The notes: a model not told the origin generated them from the letters alone. A stretch of 64,000 nucleotides of DNA from Achatina immaculata (GCA_009760885.1 CM019692.1:48271430-48335429), one strand, 5' to 3'. Counted from the first letter of the stretch, positions 1-13,097 are shown. Translations and numbers: made by a program.

Positions 1-69
1 AGTCTTGGTTTTGGAGAAAGTATAATAAGACTATTTCTTAGAATTTGGGCTTAGTCTGACAGCTGAGTT

Positions 70-944
70 TTAACTCTTCCCGTGCCATAGTCGCTATAGT
101 GAGAATTTCCAGTTACTGCGTTGGGTGCCATAGTCGATATAGTGATAATTCAGTTGTTTAAAACACGATTCGAGTAAAATACGATTTTAATTTTCGCTCG
201 CAAGTTTGCCCATGTTAGAATTACCCGACATTCTTTTCGCTCGCGTCACCGGCCGGTAGCCGTTTTTTCCCACATTTCTCTTCGAATTTGTGAATATTTT
301 TCTAACCCTAGTCAAGAATGGACAAGCCTTCAGACAAGACACGTTACTGGATGTTTACTAGTTAGGTCTTTACCAGAAAGAAAGGCCAAAACAGGTGCTA
401 GGCAGTTTTTTCTTGCATATTGTGGTAAGAAATCCTCTGACATTGTTTCTGATCATGCTTTTGACCAGCAATCTGACAATGATTCTGATAGTTCGTGTGA
501 CAGTGTCTCAGACAATGGTTCTGATAGCTCATCTAATGTTTTCTGTTGTTTTTTTCTACAAATTTGTGCACAAAGTGATCAAGTGATTACATTTCATGTG
601 AGGATTTCCATTTATCATCGATTTGTGATTTCCAAGTGGATATTTACAGCTCCAATGGTAAGTAGAAAATAATTTTTTTGTGTTTCATAAATTTTTTTTC
701 CCTTGGGGGCTGAAAATGTTGTCGTATTTTCTCACACGTTATTTTTTTCTAAACAAACTCTGCATTTACGGAATCTTCATTTATTTTTAATTTTTTTTAT
801 GTATAATAAGTATATTTGTGTAAGATGGAAATAATTGTTAAATCACTTTTTAAACTATACCCCAAAAATATCGCGACACCCGCGCATTTTGCTTGGCACC
901 AACACGACGTCCGCGTTTTTCCCCACGGGCACGGAAAGAGTTAA
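70..944. mobile_element. piggyBac non-autonomous element, 875 bp
   Basis: TTAA at 70-73 and 941-944 flanks inverted ends CTCTTCCCGTGCC and GGCACGGAAAGAG, the hallmark of piggyBac. A subterminal direct repeat (GTGCCATAGTCG) follows the left end. The interior keeps a short Ser/Asp-rich reading stretch (about 425-540, e.g. SDNDSDSSCDSVSDNGSDSS) like the acidic N-terminus of piggyBac transposases, but no catalytic domain. Confidence 0.8.
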
Positions 945-1526
945 TACCAGCTTGTGTATTAAATTTTACTTTTTGGAATATTTAAACAGATCACAATAGA
1001 AGTTTGATTTTGTCATCTTGATATTATATGTGGAACGAGGAGAAATCTTGGACTCCTAACATAGTGCCTGAATTGATATGAAGGCAGATTTTGTTTTCTT
1101 TATTTCATTTAGGTTAGCATTCCTCCAAACAGGGATGTTGAGACATTTCTAGATTGTTTTGTCTGCTAACTTCATTCTGTGTCTGGTTCCTTTGAAGTCT
1201 GCTTTCTGTAATGAACTATTTCATATTGTTTTATAGAAAGATGCCTGGCTTTTGGCCAGTCATTAATAGATGTGGTGGTTAGATCCATTCTGAAGATGTG
1301 CCTGTAGTGATACAGATGGTCCTCCTTCATTTCAGAATTTAAAAAATTATGGCGGATCATGGTCGTTGTTTTGGACTTAAAAAGCTGGCTGGCACTAGCA
1401 GGTTTAAGCGTGGTGAGCATACAAGTTCTCCTTCCCAATTTTATTAATGAAATATAAACTTAAATCTCCAAGCTGTTTTTTTTTTGTTTGGTGCCCTTCC
1501 ATTCAGTTTTTTCATAACCCTTATGC
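945..1526. other. AT-rich intergenic, nothing recognised
   Basis: Open frames here are short and show no family motif. I see no repeat, exon or RNA gene. Confidence 0.4.
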
Positions 1527-2290
1527 ATCACCTTACATCCATCCCATGCTGTTAAACGTCACATAGGATGTGCGTTTGCTAAATTTTCCTGTTCTCAGCA
1601 AGTCTTTCAACCTCATCAAGGGATTTTATGCCCACTAAACTGGCTTCTCTTAACAATGTCCTCTTTAGAGTTTCATGCAGTCAACCTCTCTTCAGCCTTT
1701 TGTGCTCCACTTGATAGCTTGTTTTGGTATTCTCTGATTGTTTCTTCTCATCACATGGCCTACATATATCCATCTTCTTTTTCTGATCACCCATAAGACA
1801 GGTTGTTGTTTGCTCATCTGTCTTATCTCTGCATTGTTCTTGAATTCATTCCACTTTATACAGAGTATTTTCCTGAGGCATTTGTTTTCAAAAGAGTCAA
1901 ATTTCTTTTCTGTTTCTTTAGTTGATTTCCAGCTTTCGCGTGCACAAATGATGGTGGATATCACATTTGAATTGAATAATCTTAACTTGGTTTTTGTTCT
2001 TGTAACTTTTGAATTTTTGAAGGACAGTGCTGCTTTTGCAATTCTAACTTCCTTCCTGGTGTCACTATCTTGGTCTGCATAGATGTCAGGGTATGCAAAT
2101 TGGTTTACTTCATCAACAACTGTTCCTTCTACATGTATTTTTCCTTCTTGATTAATGAGAATTAATTATGCATGTCCTAAAATGATGGGTGTCAGTTTAC
2201 TTTTTTGTGAGATGACTGAAGCATTGCTTGGATAAGTAATGATGATCCCTCTCTCTGCATCTTTACTGTCAGTTATTGCTTTGATTTTGC
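1527..2290 (-). mobile_element. LINE family A, 3' fragment
   Basis: Minus-strand C-terminal reverse-transcriptase-protein fragment. It encodes [26 protein letters not shown] and RKRRWIYVGHVMRRN, near-identical to the best copy at 28069-28767. The family 3' end (CACATAGG to GGATGTAAG, read in reverse) lies at 1527-1570. Several frame breaks. Confidence 0.8.
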
Positions 2291-2831
2291 GTTGTGTTTA
2301 TTAGTGTTTCAGTGTTTATTAGTGTCTCCAATGTTATTCAGACCAAGAGTAATTTTCATTGACTTGGTCTCATGTGAAAACCATGAACAAAGCAGTTTTA
2401 GCCGTGAGAACATCTTGTTATAAATACCCCTTTAGCTGTAAATAAAGCTTCTGATATTACACATTGATTATACTTTTTACTTTTTAAATCATGAATCATC
2501 TGTCACATAATCAAGGACTTTTTTACATGCACAATCCTGTCATTTTGGGTGTTTTATGAAGTAAATGTGAGCAAAGTATTCAGAACTATATTAGTTGCAG
2601 TTTAATACATTTTATAAATATCTGAGCATAAACTTATCCACAAGGAGGTGTGGATAGTGTTCTGTTTGCTGATCATCTTTGTGTGGAGATATAAACAGCT
2701 GGCTCTTGCAGATCTAATGCACACAATTTCTTTTCACTAAATTTAGCATGCATCTCTTTTTCAGAATTTAACTTGTATTTTGATTCAAATCTTGCAATTA
2801 ATTGCACATAAAGATACATATAACCACACAG

Positions 2832-2850
2832 AGAGAGAGAGAGAGAGAGA
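2832..2850. repeat. (GA)n microsatellite
   Basis: Short pure GA run just 3' of RPL13A. Confidence 0.9.
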
Positions 2851-2890
2851 AGAAAAAAAATCGTTAAAGATTTTTAATATTTTTCCAACA

Positions 2891-2896
2891 CTTTAT
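2891..2896 (-). promoter_or_regulatory. RPL13A polyadenylation signal
   Basis: AATAAA on the minus strand about 55 nt after the stop, giving a short 3' UTR typical of ribosomal protein genes. The sequence from the stop codon into the 3' UTR is a 31-bp tandem duplication (two copies of TATTGAAGTTTCAGTTTTC). Confidence 0.6.
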
Positions 2897-2949
2897 TTAA
2901 ATCAGAGAAAACTGAAACTTCAATAATTAAACCAGAGAAAACTGAAACT

Positions 2950-5900
2950 TCAATAGCCCAGTCCTGCCAGTGTTTTCTGGTATGGTTCAATCTTCTTGGC
3001 AACATTTTTCTTTGCTTGTTCACGCAGTTTCTGAAATTAATGACATTTGTATTAGGTAGCTGAATATCTGACATCTCATTCCAAGAATATCTAAAGGGGT
3101 GGTGGACCCATGACATGCGTATGCATGCACTCACGTTTGGGGGGGGGGGGGGGGCACGGACAAAAGTGCTAAAATTTCACAATTCAAAATACGTAGTAAC
3201 ATTTTTAACAATGAGCAAGGAGAGTTTGTTTTTAGTTTTGCTCAGACAGATTTGTCATCCCTGGCTGGTATATGGCACTATAGTACATGCAAATATTTCC
3301 AAGATCAAATTCCAGCGGTGTGAGCTTATAGTTAGTTCACAAGTTATTATAAGATCATTTAGCACACTGAATCCAGTCGTTTAATAGCATATATATGGCA
3401 AAACAAAACCACTCTAATCATTTGCAGTGATCTTAAATTTACAATTCCTAGCTTTAGACACATGAATAAATAATGCGCTCTTTAATAAAGTCCCAAGTGT
3501 TATAACAATTTTTAGCACAAAGGAGACTGCCTCAGAAAATCACACAGATTCAATGCAGCATAAAAATATTTAAAAAAAAGGTCTGTAGAACAAATTCAAA
3601 TATCTTTTACTTCAACCAAACATATATACTATAAGTATTTTACCTCTTCTATTGTTACTTTAAATTTACTAGTGCATCATGCATTGGATGATGTGAATAT
3701 GATCTATATTTTCAGTGAGTCACATGTCCTGAAAATATTTCATTATGACCAAATAGTCCCTAGAATCACTCAGCCCCATTATCTAACCACACATAGTGTT
3801 ACAGGTAACTTTATTTTCATCTTACCAGCAGATGCTTCTTCCGCTCGTAGAAATGCTTGGATTTCACCTTTCTCTTGGCCTCAAGAGTGGCTACTACCCT
3901 CTGGTACTTCCAGCCAACTTCATGTGACAGGCGATCAAGGTTGCAGAACTTAAAAACAAAAGCCACATACATTTGAATTTGTGCAGGAAAAAAAAAAGCT
4001 CAATTTTGTGCTCAATGAAAACTTAGGTGCTCTTGAACAGTTTTAGTGTGAGAAAATGACACTGCCAAAAAAAATCATCTAAGAAAACAATGAGATCAAA
4101 TTTTCTTTTGACTATAACAGCAAGAGAAAACTAGGAATACATTTAATAAACAAGTTAGTCTCAGAATCAAATGATACATCAGATTTTTACATATAACTAG
4201 GCCATTTTTTTTTTCCCATTTTATAATATGAATCCGCCATGGCATACACTTTACCTTCCTTGATGGATTCAGTCTGAGCACTTTGAGGGCTGAAGGTACC
4301 ACCATGCGCTTCTTCTTGTCATATGGTGGCGGAATGCCTTCAAAGACCTTGAGTCGCCCCAAGGCCTCCTTGCCACGAGCAGTCTTATGTGGCACCATTC
4401 CTATACACAGGAAAGAATTCTATCATTTACATTCTGCTTGGTAGCTACAAGTTTATTACATTATGTGCCATGCTGGATACTATTACTAATCACGTTTCTC
4501 CCATTTTATGTGATCTTTGGTGTTTCTGATCTGTTCAAATGCTTTCCATTATATCTGGTCAGGTTTGATGAGATATTTCTCTCTCTCTCTCTCATGTTTT
4601 CCAGTTGTTCACCAAGTTCTCTAACTTTTTTAAAATCCAACAAATTTTCTTTAAAATTCAGTTTTCTTATAATTTCTTAGTTGAATTGTTTTGAAACTTC
4701 TCTAAGGATCTCTCGATCTGTTTTTCTGGCTGTTCACAGTATTTGTCAGGCACCTGAGTTGCGAGTGCGTTAGTGCACTAAGTCTCAAGTCATAGAGATC
4801 AATGCACAATCTTCTGACTGCACACAGGACACACCACCCTCAATAAGCACTTAGAAAGAATGACCACTGACACACCAAACTGCAACAGACAAGAAGCAAA
4901 AACTGTGAACCACCATCAGTGCACTGAGAGATCTGAAGAAGAATCTAAACTACCAACATTCTGTACAGACATACAGAGCAGCTGGAAAACGCACATTACA
5001 CCATCTGGCACATTGGGAAAAGACTGAAAACAGGGGATCAGAAAAGTCACAGTGAAATTGAGGTAGGGGTCTTGCCCAGCTATAATTCACTGGCTCTGGT
5101 TTCAGTACAAAAGTCCATGCCTTTGTTTCAGTAGAGAACAGGCAATCTTCATTCTTAAAAAAAAATTTTATGGGCTTTTTTTTGTTTCTCTGGACATTCA
5201 ATGCACCAAAAACGTGTTCATATATTTAAGCTCAAAGTGACTAATAGCACCTTTTCTAAATGAAGTTGTATGATGCTGAAAGAATATACTGTTTACCTCT
5301 GATGGCTCTCCAGAACTGTTTGCTGGGAGCACGGAAGTGGAAAGGACCACGAGATGGATTCACATTGCAACGTTTCTTCAAGTACTTCAGAAACTTCACT
5401 GTAACACAAAATAAATTATGTATGAACTGGAAAAGCAAAATCAGATGTGCTCTATGAAAAAAAAAAAAAAAAAAGAACAAAGTTTCATGAACTGTAGAAG
5501 TTGCATTGAGTACAGGCATTTAGGTGCTAGGAAATGTAGAAATAGGCACAAGAATAATGAATTCCAGCTCTGTTCAGGGAAAAGGATGTGGCCCAAGGGT
5601 CTTGCTGTAGAATCTCTTTACAACTCCACATACAAGTTCTATGCTACTGACTCATGATGATATTGAAACAAAAACATACAGTCTGATGAGGAATGACTTG
5701 CAGGGGTTTGCTCGATTCCTCAAAAAAAACCCAAATATACATCTCAAAGAGATTCCATCTGGTCAGGAGTAAGTTTACAGTGGCTTGCTTAAATTTTCTG
5801 AAAGAAGACATCTTGGCAGACTCAGTTTCTGTTGGAAATAAATCAAACACCAGGTTTATGTAGTGCACCAGCCTGTTTCTATGACCACCTTCCAGAGGTG

Positions 5901-8900
5901 ATAATTGGATGACTGTACCATCACTCTAGAGAATCTATCTGTACCTACAAAACATGAGATCAGATGTGGGCTTTATTTGTCTTGTCTTTTGTCTCCTTGA
6001 AAATGTGAACTTGTGTTTTTTGCAGCCAATGCTGTGTAGGTGTTGAGGCACAGCATCGTGTTGGCATGGAAATGGGTTATGGCAGCTAAGTTTTCAGTCC
6101 CTGTGTGCAGCTATAAAGCAGAGGGTGTGCTTCTTTAGCAGGCTCATCTTCTACGAGAACTATGGTGACCTCTGCCCCGTTAGCCTGGCTAGGCCTTTTA
6201 CTGGGGGTACCAACGGAGGGGTGGGACAGGGTCTTGGTCAACTATGGTTTACCAACCCTGACAGCAGCATATCAGCTATGGATCGCTGACTGCAAAACGG
6301 ACATCATATTCGCCTCCTTTATCAAACTATAAAAAGATTAATAAATGATAAATCACTACAAGACAGGAAAAAAAAAGCACTCAGAAAATGAAAATTTTTC
6401 TTCAGACATCCTTGGGCATCAAGCTGGACATCTTTAATGAATTCGAAGTCTGTCTTAGGCTGTAGACATTGCTATATAGCTTGAAATGGATCAGAGTCAG
6501 TGATGGCCACACGTGACTTAAAATGGTGAATGATAATTTCCTATTAATGCACAAGTTACCCTTTTCTCGCATATCCCTAACAACTGAATTTATTAGAGAG
6601 TAATACCCACAATGAGTTCACTTAGTAAAACATTAATACTTACACTTGTTCCTGTAGAAATTCCCAGAAATGTTTATTCCTTCACATCTTACCACCACAA
6701 CTCTTTGACCTGGGGGGGGAAGAGAGAGAATGTAAAAATTAGCTGTTTTCTCAAGTCGATTTGGATGCAAAGTCACTGATTTCTTTTCCATGTAATTTTT
6801 TAATGAGTTATGATTTAACTTAAAATTAACTATATTTTAGCACCTGATGATGATACTTCAGCAGCTCTGATCTCTACTTGGTGTCTGGGAAACTGCTTCA
6901 AAAACTTAAGAATATCTACCTATTGAGAAAGGGACACCAGATTACACTGTAAACACTAAGGGTGAGAGCAGCAGAACTGATAGCGACAGTTTCTCTGACA
7001 GAAGGGAATGGGCTTTACCCCTGAGTGCTGTCATCCTCCAGTAAATCCAGACATGAAAAAATGGGGACTCGGCATGATGTGCTTAGGAAAACTTTAAAAA
7101 GAAAACAAAAATCTGTATGGAAAGGCCTACTCGGTTACATTACGCATACACAGCTATCAGTGGATGAAGTGAAAACTGAATATGATGACCAAAACAAACG
7201 CATGTGCACACAGACACACACACGGCACTTTGCTCAAACCATAATGGGTGAACAAAAGTAAACATTCAGACATAAATCAGAGTCTGAGGAATTTCAAAGG
7301 ATATTTACCATTCAACAATGTTTTGGCAACAACTGCTGCAAGCCGACCAAGAAGATGCCCTCGGCCATCAATTACAATAGGCTGCATGTGGGATGAGAGT
7401 AAAAAAAAATGTCTTAAATGTGAAAGTGTATCATTAGTGGTTTCAATAAATGACTGAACCAGCTGTGAGTTACAATTAATAATCATTAAGAGATGGCTAT
7501 ACCTTCAAGGTCAAAAACAGATTAACAAATATTCTTATGCACCATTACTGTGCTACTGACTGAATTTATGCAAGATTGTACAAGACTGTGTTTATTGAGT
7601 ATCCATTGTTCATCCACGTTCCTGGATGATAATCAATGCAACTGGTACCTCACAGGCTAGCAACAGACTCCCTCCACTTCCCACACTCCATAATCAGCGT
7701 GCGGCACCCCAGTCATGTTACACGCTGTTTGTATCTGTTTCCACATTTCTTCATCAGGTTGTTTTTTTTAACTAGCCTCTTTTGCCCTTTCTCTCAGGTA
7801 TACACTGCATGGCCATTTCAGTTCATTCAGTACGTAAAATGGAAATTAAACAAAATAATAGAAGACATCACTATGACCCAGCTGAGTTTTTCTCTTCTTT
7901 TATTTACTACGAGGGTCATAGAAACTTGTGAGTAGAAATTTTTAAACATCAGAATTTATAGATAGAGAAAATGTAAATGTATCACCTTTAACTGCATCCT
8001 TTGCACTTCATGAAGATGTCACATGACATTACCATCATCTGTCACGTGGAGCAGAAACAAAATGGCGGGTGTTGAAGTTTCCTTTCGTCAACATGCTGTT
8101 ATTGAGTTCCTCGTTGAGGAGGAAATCCCCGCTGGTGAAATTCACCAAAGACTTCAACTTGCTTATGGAGATGTGTGTATGGATGCTAGCAGTGTTAGGA
8201 GGTGGGTGAAACATTTCAAGATGGAAACATGAGTATCCAAGATATGCATCGCAACGATCGCCCTTGAACTGTCTCCACTGAACACAACGTGGAAAGGGTT
8301 GACCACATTATTAAAGACAGATGTGTCACAGTACCTGAAATCGCTGTAAATCTTGGAATAGGACACAATGCAGTACAGGAAATGATTGAAAGCCTAGGCT
8401 GTAGAAAAGTTTGTACCAGCTGGGTCCCACAGAAAGCAGTGTGTCTGTGCCATAAAGTCAGCTGGAACGGAATTCTATTGGGTGGGTATTTTCAAACTCT
8501 CAGAGCGATGGTAAAAATGTGTGAAGAGAAATGGAGATTATGTTGAAAAGTGAAGAAAAGGATGCAGTTATGGTGATACATTTATATATACATGGACAGT
8601 CTACAGTAGACCTGCAAAACAACTAAATCACTTCCATCAAGCCTGTCTCAGAAAAGTACTGAACATCAAATGGCACCAAATGATACCTGACACCAAACTC
8701 CTCACAACAGCTAATACTCCAAGCATCTACACAATGCTTCAAAAGTCACAAATTCAATGGACAGGGCACATAGAATGAGTAACACTTGACTGCCCAAACA
8801 ACTGCTTTATGGGGAACTACTGAACAGAAAATGGAAAGCCAGAGGGCAAAAAAAGCGTTACAAGGATACCCTCAAAACCTCACTCAAAGCCTTTGGGATA

Positions 8901-10526
8901 GACATAAACTCTTGGGAGGCCACAGCACAAGTCCGCCCATCATGGACGGCTTTAACCACCCTGGGTGCTCAGAGAGCAGAGCGCTCAAGAATTGAAAGTG
9001 CCCAGTACAAACACACATGTGAAAAGCCAAGGCAACTGAATCTAGACATATATGTTTCATGTGTGGCAGAACTTTTAGAGCTCGCATAGGGCTAGTTGGT
9101 CACGCACGGACACACCTCTCCTTACTCTGACTAAGATGAATCTGTGGTCATCATCAAAGACGATGGATGAACAACAATATTTATATTTTCTTTATAAATT
9201 CTGATTTTTAAAACATTTTTGCTCAAGACTTTCGGTATAACCCTCATAGATGGGAAGCATTTATGATTAATTTGCTCTGTTATCATTTCTTTTTTATGCA
9301 GTTCTGTCCTTCATCCTTTTAAAAATCAAGGGAACTTCAAATGTTAAAACTTCAAACTGCACAAAGACTTGTGGAACACTGTAACTGTCACAGTCCTAGA
9401 CAAGAGTTAAACCATTATTAAGACTGACAACTGCAGAAATAATACTCTGCAATGGTTGCACATTTCTCATGTCTATTTATGGTAATTTGTACAGGTTTCT
9501 GTAGTGACTATTAAGTTAGCATATATTACAATATCAGAACTGAATCTAGTGTGGATGTTATTATACATGTGTGGGAGCAAATACGATTCTGCTAATGTGA
9601 CTGATTGACAGCCATCAATCACACCTGGTCAAGACCTTGTACCATCTTTCCTTTGTGTTACACTCTGAATGACTAACGGAAGATTGCTTGATCTGGTCCC
9701 CACAGCATGAACTACTTTTTCACTGGTGCTCCCTGTGATAAGCTCAGACTTGATAATGGCTTGCCTTAGTCACCATAGCTTATCATATCTTTCCATTATG
9801 CTATGACTTGATAATGAAGCAAGGCTTGCCATGGTTTCATGGCTTGTCCAATTTATTGGTGCTCCTTTGATACACTCAGGGGAAGAGGTCGCCATAGTCC
9901 CCTCTTGTTATACACTGACTGGCTAACAGAGCTGGGTTTACATTGGCCTCCTACAGCGGAGTCTGCTGGGAAGCTTCTGTGGGTCTACTATGGATCAAGC
10001 TAGCCACCAAAACCCCCTACCAATGTGATACTTTGTTGTGTTATAACGTCGTCGTGGCATACATTTCACAGATAAAGTTACGAACTTCCATGGAGATAAT
10101 ACAACAATGTTAGAACTGTTTGGAAGATGCATGTTTTCAGTTTGGACAGTTGAGGTCTGGTCTCTATGAAATAATGGTGTTTACAAATTCCTTTTAGTAG
10201 ATCTTGTATGTGATAGTCTTATGCTATTGCTGGTGCTGCGTTTAACATGGATTTGCGTTTCAGTACAGCTGGAAAATGACTTTAAAAATACAATGAAGCA
10301 ACAGCTGGGAGGTGCGGATTATCGATAATTGGTGTTATGTTAATTGCCATTGCCTCGATTTCATATCAAAATATTGCATAATCATTTAATAGTGAGTAGT
10401 CCACCATTTAAAAGACCTCTTTTGATATTTATTTAAAATATAACTCATTATTTATATAACTTCATCGAAATAATCACGAAGTCCTGAGATGTTTTCTTTC
10501 ACTTATACCTGGTCTGAGAATCCCAT
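2950..10526 (-). CDS. RPL13A: Ribosomal protein L13a (uL13), 7 coding exons, 202 aa
   Basis: Cytosolic large-subunit ribosomal protein. Coding exons on the minus strand, in order: 10526-10509, 7381-7309, 6709-6644, 5398-5297, 4400-4255, 3948-3826, 3030-2950. All junctions are GT-AG, phases agree, and the sum is 609 nt (202 aa plus TGA); the vertebrate protein is 203 aa. Diagnostic motifs are [18 protein letters not shown] (residues 9-26), [17 protein letters not shown] in exon 3, [13 protein letters not shown] in exon 4 and [15 protein letters not shown] in exon 5. The start encodes MGFSDQ in an 18-nt exon, chosen because it sits directly behind a TOP-like leader and its donor joins exon 2 in frame. 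Intron 1 (about 3.1 kb) holds a mariner with a LINE inside it. No frameshift or missing residue block is seen, so the gene looks functional. Confidence 0.97.
5985..6330 (+). repeat. Dispersed repeat F, copy in RPL13A intron 3
   Basis: Shares ordered blocks (TTATGGCAGCT, CTTCTTTAGCAG, a CTGCCCCRTTA block, a GTCTTGGTCAACTATGG block, CCAACCCTGACA) with 23410-23935 and, inverted, with 16740-17080. Weaker inverted copies lie at 9600-10010 and 19150-19275, and a partial direct one at 34255-34420. No coding signal; class unknown. Confidence 0.65.
7570..7800 (-). repeat. Diverged repeat shared with 27375-27620
   Basis: The minus strand here aligns by eye with the plus strand of 27375-27620 (blocks AACAG, GCTGGGGTGC, GGAAGTGGAG and ATGGATG in the same order). 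Probably the 3' part of an old LINE. Low certainty. Confidence 0.35.
7908..9248 (+). mobile_element. mariner element, internally deleted, interrupted by a LINE
   Basis: Ends TACGAGGGTCATA and TATAACCCTCATA lie in inverted orientation on TA dinucleotides. The interior encodes a mariner helix-turn-helix ([20 protein letters not shown], 8120-8180; [10 protein letters not shown]) and a C-terminal remnant (about 8440-8545), with the catalytic core mostly missing. A LINE fragment at 8588-9178 splits the right end. Close relative at 45825-46491. Confidence 0.85.
8588..9178 (+). mobile_element. LINE family G 3' fragment inserted in mariner
   Basis: Flanked by the 8-bp duplication ATTTATAT (8580-8587 and 9179-9186). 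Encodes [19 protein letters not shown] and IQWTGHIE, typical of the C-terminal region of non-LTR reverse transcriptases. A later segment reads like a C2H2-type finger ([20 protein letters not shown], about 9058-9117). Frames are broken; 5' truncated. Confidence 0.8.
9600..10010 (-). repeat. Dispersed repeat F, diverged inverted copy
   Basis: Blocks TGGTCAAGACC, CCATGGTTT and TCTGCTGG resemble repeat F in reverse orientation, with partial internal duplication. Weak match. Confidence 0.35.
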
Positions 10527-10610
10527 CGCCGGAAACTTAAAAAGAGGAAGTCATTTTTCCTGCTCCAAACGAGTACCACGTTAACGACATAGAACCGGAA
10601 GTGAAGAATG
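10527..10610 (-). promoter_or_regulatory. RPL13A leader with TOP-like tract and upstream ETS site
   Basis: On the minus strand CTTCCTCTTTTT (10550-10539) lies about 12 nt before the ATG, matching the 5' terminal oligopyrimidine tract expected at the transcription start of ribosomal protein mRNAs. ACCGGAAGT (plus strand 10594-10602), an ETS/GABP-type site, sits about 45 bp further upstream. The motifs are seen; the exact start site is inferred. Confidence 0.6.
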
Positions 10611-10847
10611 AACGGATTTCAACAAATAAACTTTTTACTATTTCATATATTGCAACCTTTCAAAAAAATATATGTATTACCCACCAAATACCCTTTAAAA
10701 AAGAAATAAACAAACCATCTACTCTTGGTGGTCTTTGCATTTTTCTGATACACGTTAACATGTGATTTAAGTTGCAAGTTTGTCAATGGCTGAGGGCACT
10801 GAGTGTGCTATGGTGAATATGACCATATCTTTCTGGATCTTCTTACA

Positions 10848-11345
10848 TCTTACATCCTTCCAGTGCCATTAAACGTCACATAGGGCTTGCATGGTAGTTC
10901 GCCAAGTTTTCCTGTTTTTTGGCGAGCTTTTCAACTTCATCAAGGGATTTTATGCCTACTAATTTGGCCTCTCTTAACAATGTCCTCTTTAGAGTTTCAC
11001 GTGGTTGACCTTTTTTTTCTTCAGCCTGTGTTCCCTTGATGGCTTGTTTTGACATCTGACTGTTCTTCTCATCACGTGACTGATATATGTCCCTATAGTT
11101 TTTTTTTCTTATCACCCAAGATGCAGGTTGTTTGTTGTTTGCTCATCTGTCTTATCTCTGCATTGTTCTTGAATTCGTTCCATTTATTTTCCTTAGGCAT
11201 TTGTTTTCAAAAGAGTCTAATTTCTTGTCTGTTTCTTCAGTTGTTTTCCAGCTTTTGCATGCATATATGAGGGTGGATATTACATTTGAACTGAATAATC
11301 TTAGCTTGGTTTTTGTGCTTATAACTTTTGAGTGCCATATGTTCT
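10848..11345 (-). mobile_element. LINE family A, 3' fragment
   Basis: Reverse strand of the family A C-terminus, starting at the family 3' end (CATCTTACATCCTTCC, then a diverged CACATAGG block). It retains fragments corresponding to LREAKLVGIKSLDEVEKLA. Upstream of the RPL13A promoter. Confidence 0.8.
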
Positions 11346-12043
11346 CAAGATCTTTCTGTATATTACGGCCTTCTAACTGATCAGTTATTACAAATCCACA
11401 CTTTTCCCTTTTATGAATAAATTAATGTCAGAACTGACACAACTCTAACATTTGTCTCATAATCTTCACAAATTTATGATTCCATTATATAAGAATTGTT
11501 CTTTTTATGGCTAACATAGTCTTGTATGAAAAGCTGTTATGATTCTTTGAACTTTTTAAACAAAATAAAACTAAATAGTTCAGCCAAACTGATGGGTTTG
11601 TCACTTTTCAAAGTTCTTCTCTGAAGCACGGGGTTACCACAGCAACAATATAACATTATGTGCAGCCAGCAAGTACAAAACACAATCAATGAATCAAGTG
11701 AGGTGTATGATGTACAGAATCATTTATTTGGTTATGGTTTCTTTTTTGTCTATTACATCTAATCAACTGCAGTATCCTAAGACATTGTCAAATAATTCAA
11801 ATAAACAAATGCTGCACATAATTTTAAAATGTGTCATCCATAACTAATATGAAATTTCATACTTTAAACATTTGTTTCCAATTAAAAACTAAAAAAGATA
11901 TTTGAAAAACAAAAAGAAAAATATTGATTTTTTTTTTCCTAAAGAAAACATCAGGTCACATCGGCTGACAAAATAACAGTCAGCTAGTGAAAATAAACAA
12001 TCAGCTGTCTGTGGCTGAGGTTAATAAGCTTTGTCTGTGGTAC
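11346..12043. other. AT-rich, nothing recognised
   Basis: No coding motif, structured RNA or repeat with a visible partner was found. Confidence 0.35.
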
Positions 12044-12490
12044 AAGCAACAAAATAACCAAAACAATACAATCAACATATAAACAAAATGGTACAATTAG
12101 CATATAACCAAAACAGTACAATAACATATAACCAAAACAGTACAATTGGCATATAATCAAAACAGTACAATTAGCATATAACAAACACTACAATTAACAT
12201 ATAACCAAAACATTACAATTAGCATATAACCAAAACAGTACAATTAATGTATGATCAATACAGTACAGTCAACATATAACCAAAACAGTACAAATACCAT
12301 ATAACCAAAACAATACAATTATGACCAAAACAGTACAATTAACATATAAATAGAACAATACAATTAACAGATAACAAAAAAACAGTATAATTAACATATA
12401 ACCAAAAGAGGACAATTAGCATATAACCAAAATACTATAATTAGCATATAACCAAAATAGTACAATTAACATATAACCAAAACAGTATAT
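12044..12490. repeat. 24-bp minisatellite, about 18 units
   Basis: Imperfect head-to-tail copies of a unit like ATATAACCAAAACAGTACAA plus a 4-bp linker (ttaN/ttgg). Units vary by point changes and small deletions, and there are no unique spacers between them. Confidence 0.9.
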
Positions 12491-13097
12491 TAATTAATTC
12501 ATAACACATATGTATAATTTATAGTGTATAAATATAATATAATGTATAATACATGATCTTATATTTGAATTTCAAAAAGAAGAAGAAAAAAAAACCAGGG
12601 TCTTTTTGCATTAAAAAAAAAATTGGTTTGAAATAAAACTTCATACAATCTAGGCAATGCTATTTCCTACAATCTAGCAATGTACTATGTGAATCTCTCA
12701 TTCCAGTAAACCTAAAAAAATTTTTTTAAAAGTCTTCCATATATTCATGATAAAGGTTACAAGGTAATCTTATGGAATCACAAGTTAACCAATGAATAGA
12801 AATAGAAAATCATCAGGCATAAAACCTACAATGGTGGACATGTTAAAATAGATTGCAAATTTGTTCCAGTGCCACTCCATTAGCCAGATACAGAAAACCC
12901 TTATTTTAAATTAAGACCTTGCTATAACTAATGTTAGATTTAATGGACTGAACAAATAATTATTAAAAAAAAGAATTTTAAATCTTAAGCAGCACACCAT
13001 GCATATTTCATATGGCACTTGTTCTGAGCAGCTTGGAGAAAGCTTACTTTTATCTGGTACTAAATATTACTTATTCTTTATTATGAATCAATAATTT
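12491..13097. other. AT-rich, nothing recognised
   Basis: Low-complexity A/T tracts. No exon or mobile-element signature could be supported. Confidence 0.35.

Noticed and set aside
5651..5720. Box C/D snoRNA in RPL13A intron 3
   Set aside because: ATGATGA and CTGA motifs are on the plus strand, opposite to the host gene, with poor spacing.
5644..5868. Extra RPL13A exon with ATG in intron 3
   Set aside because: There is an acceptor-like AACAG, but no RPL13A sequence, and the known exons already join in phase.
12044..12490. CRISPR-like array of 24-bp repeats
   Set aside because: Units are head to tail with no unique spacers, in an animal genome; it is a minisatellite. The same holds for 51173-51335.
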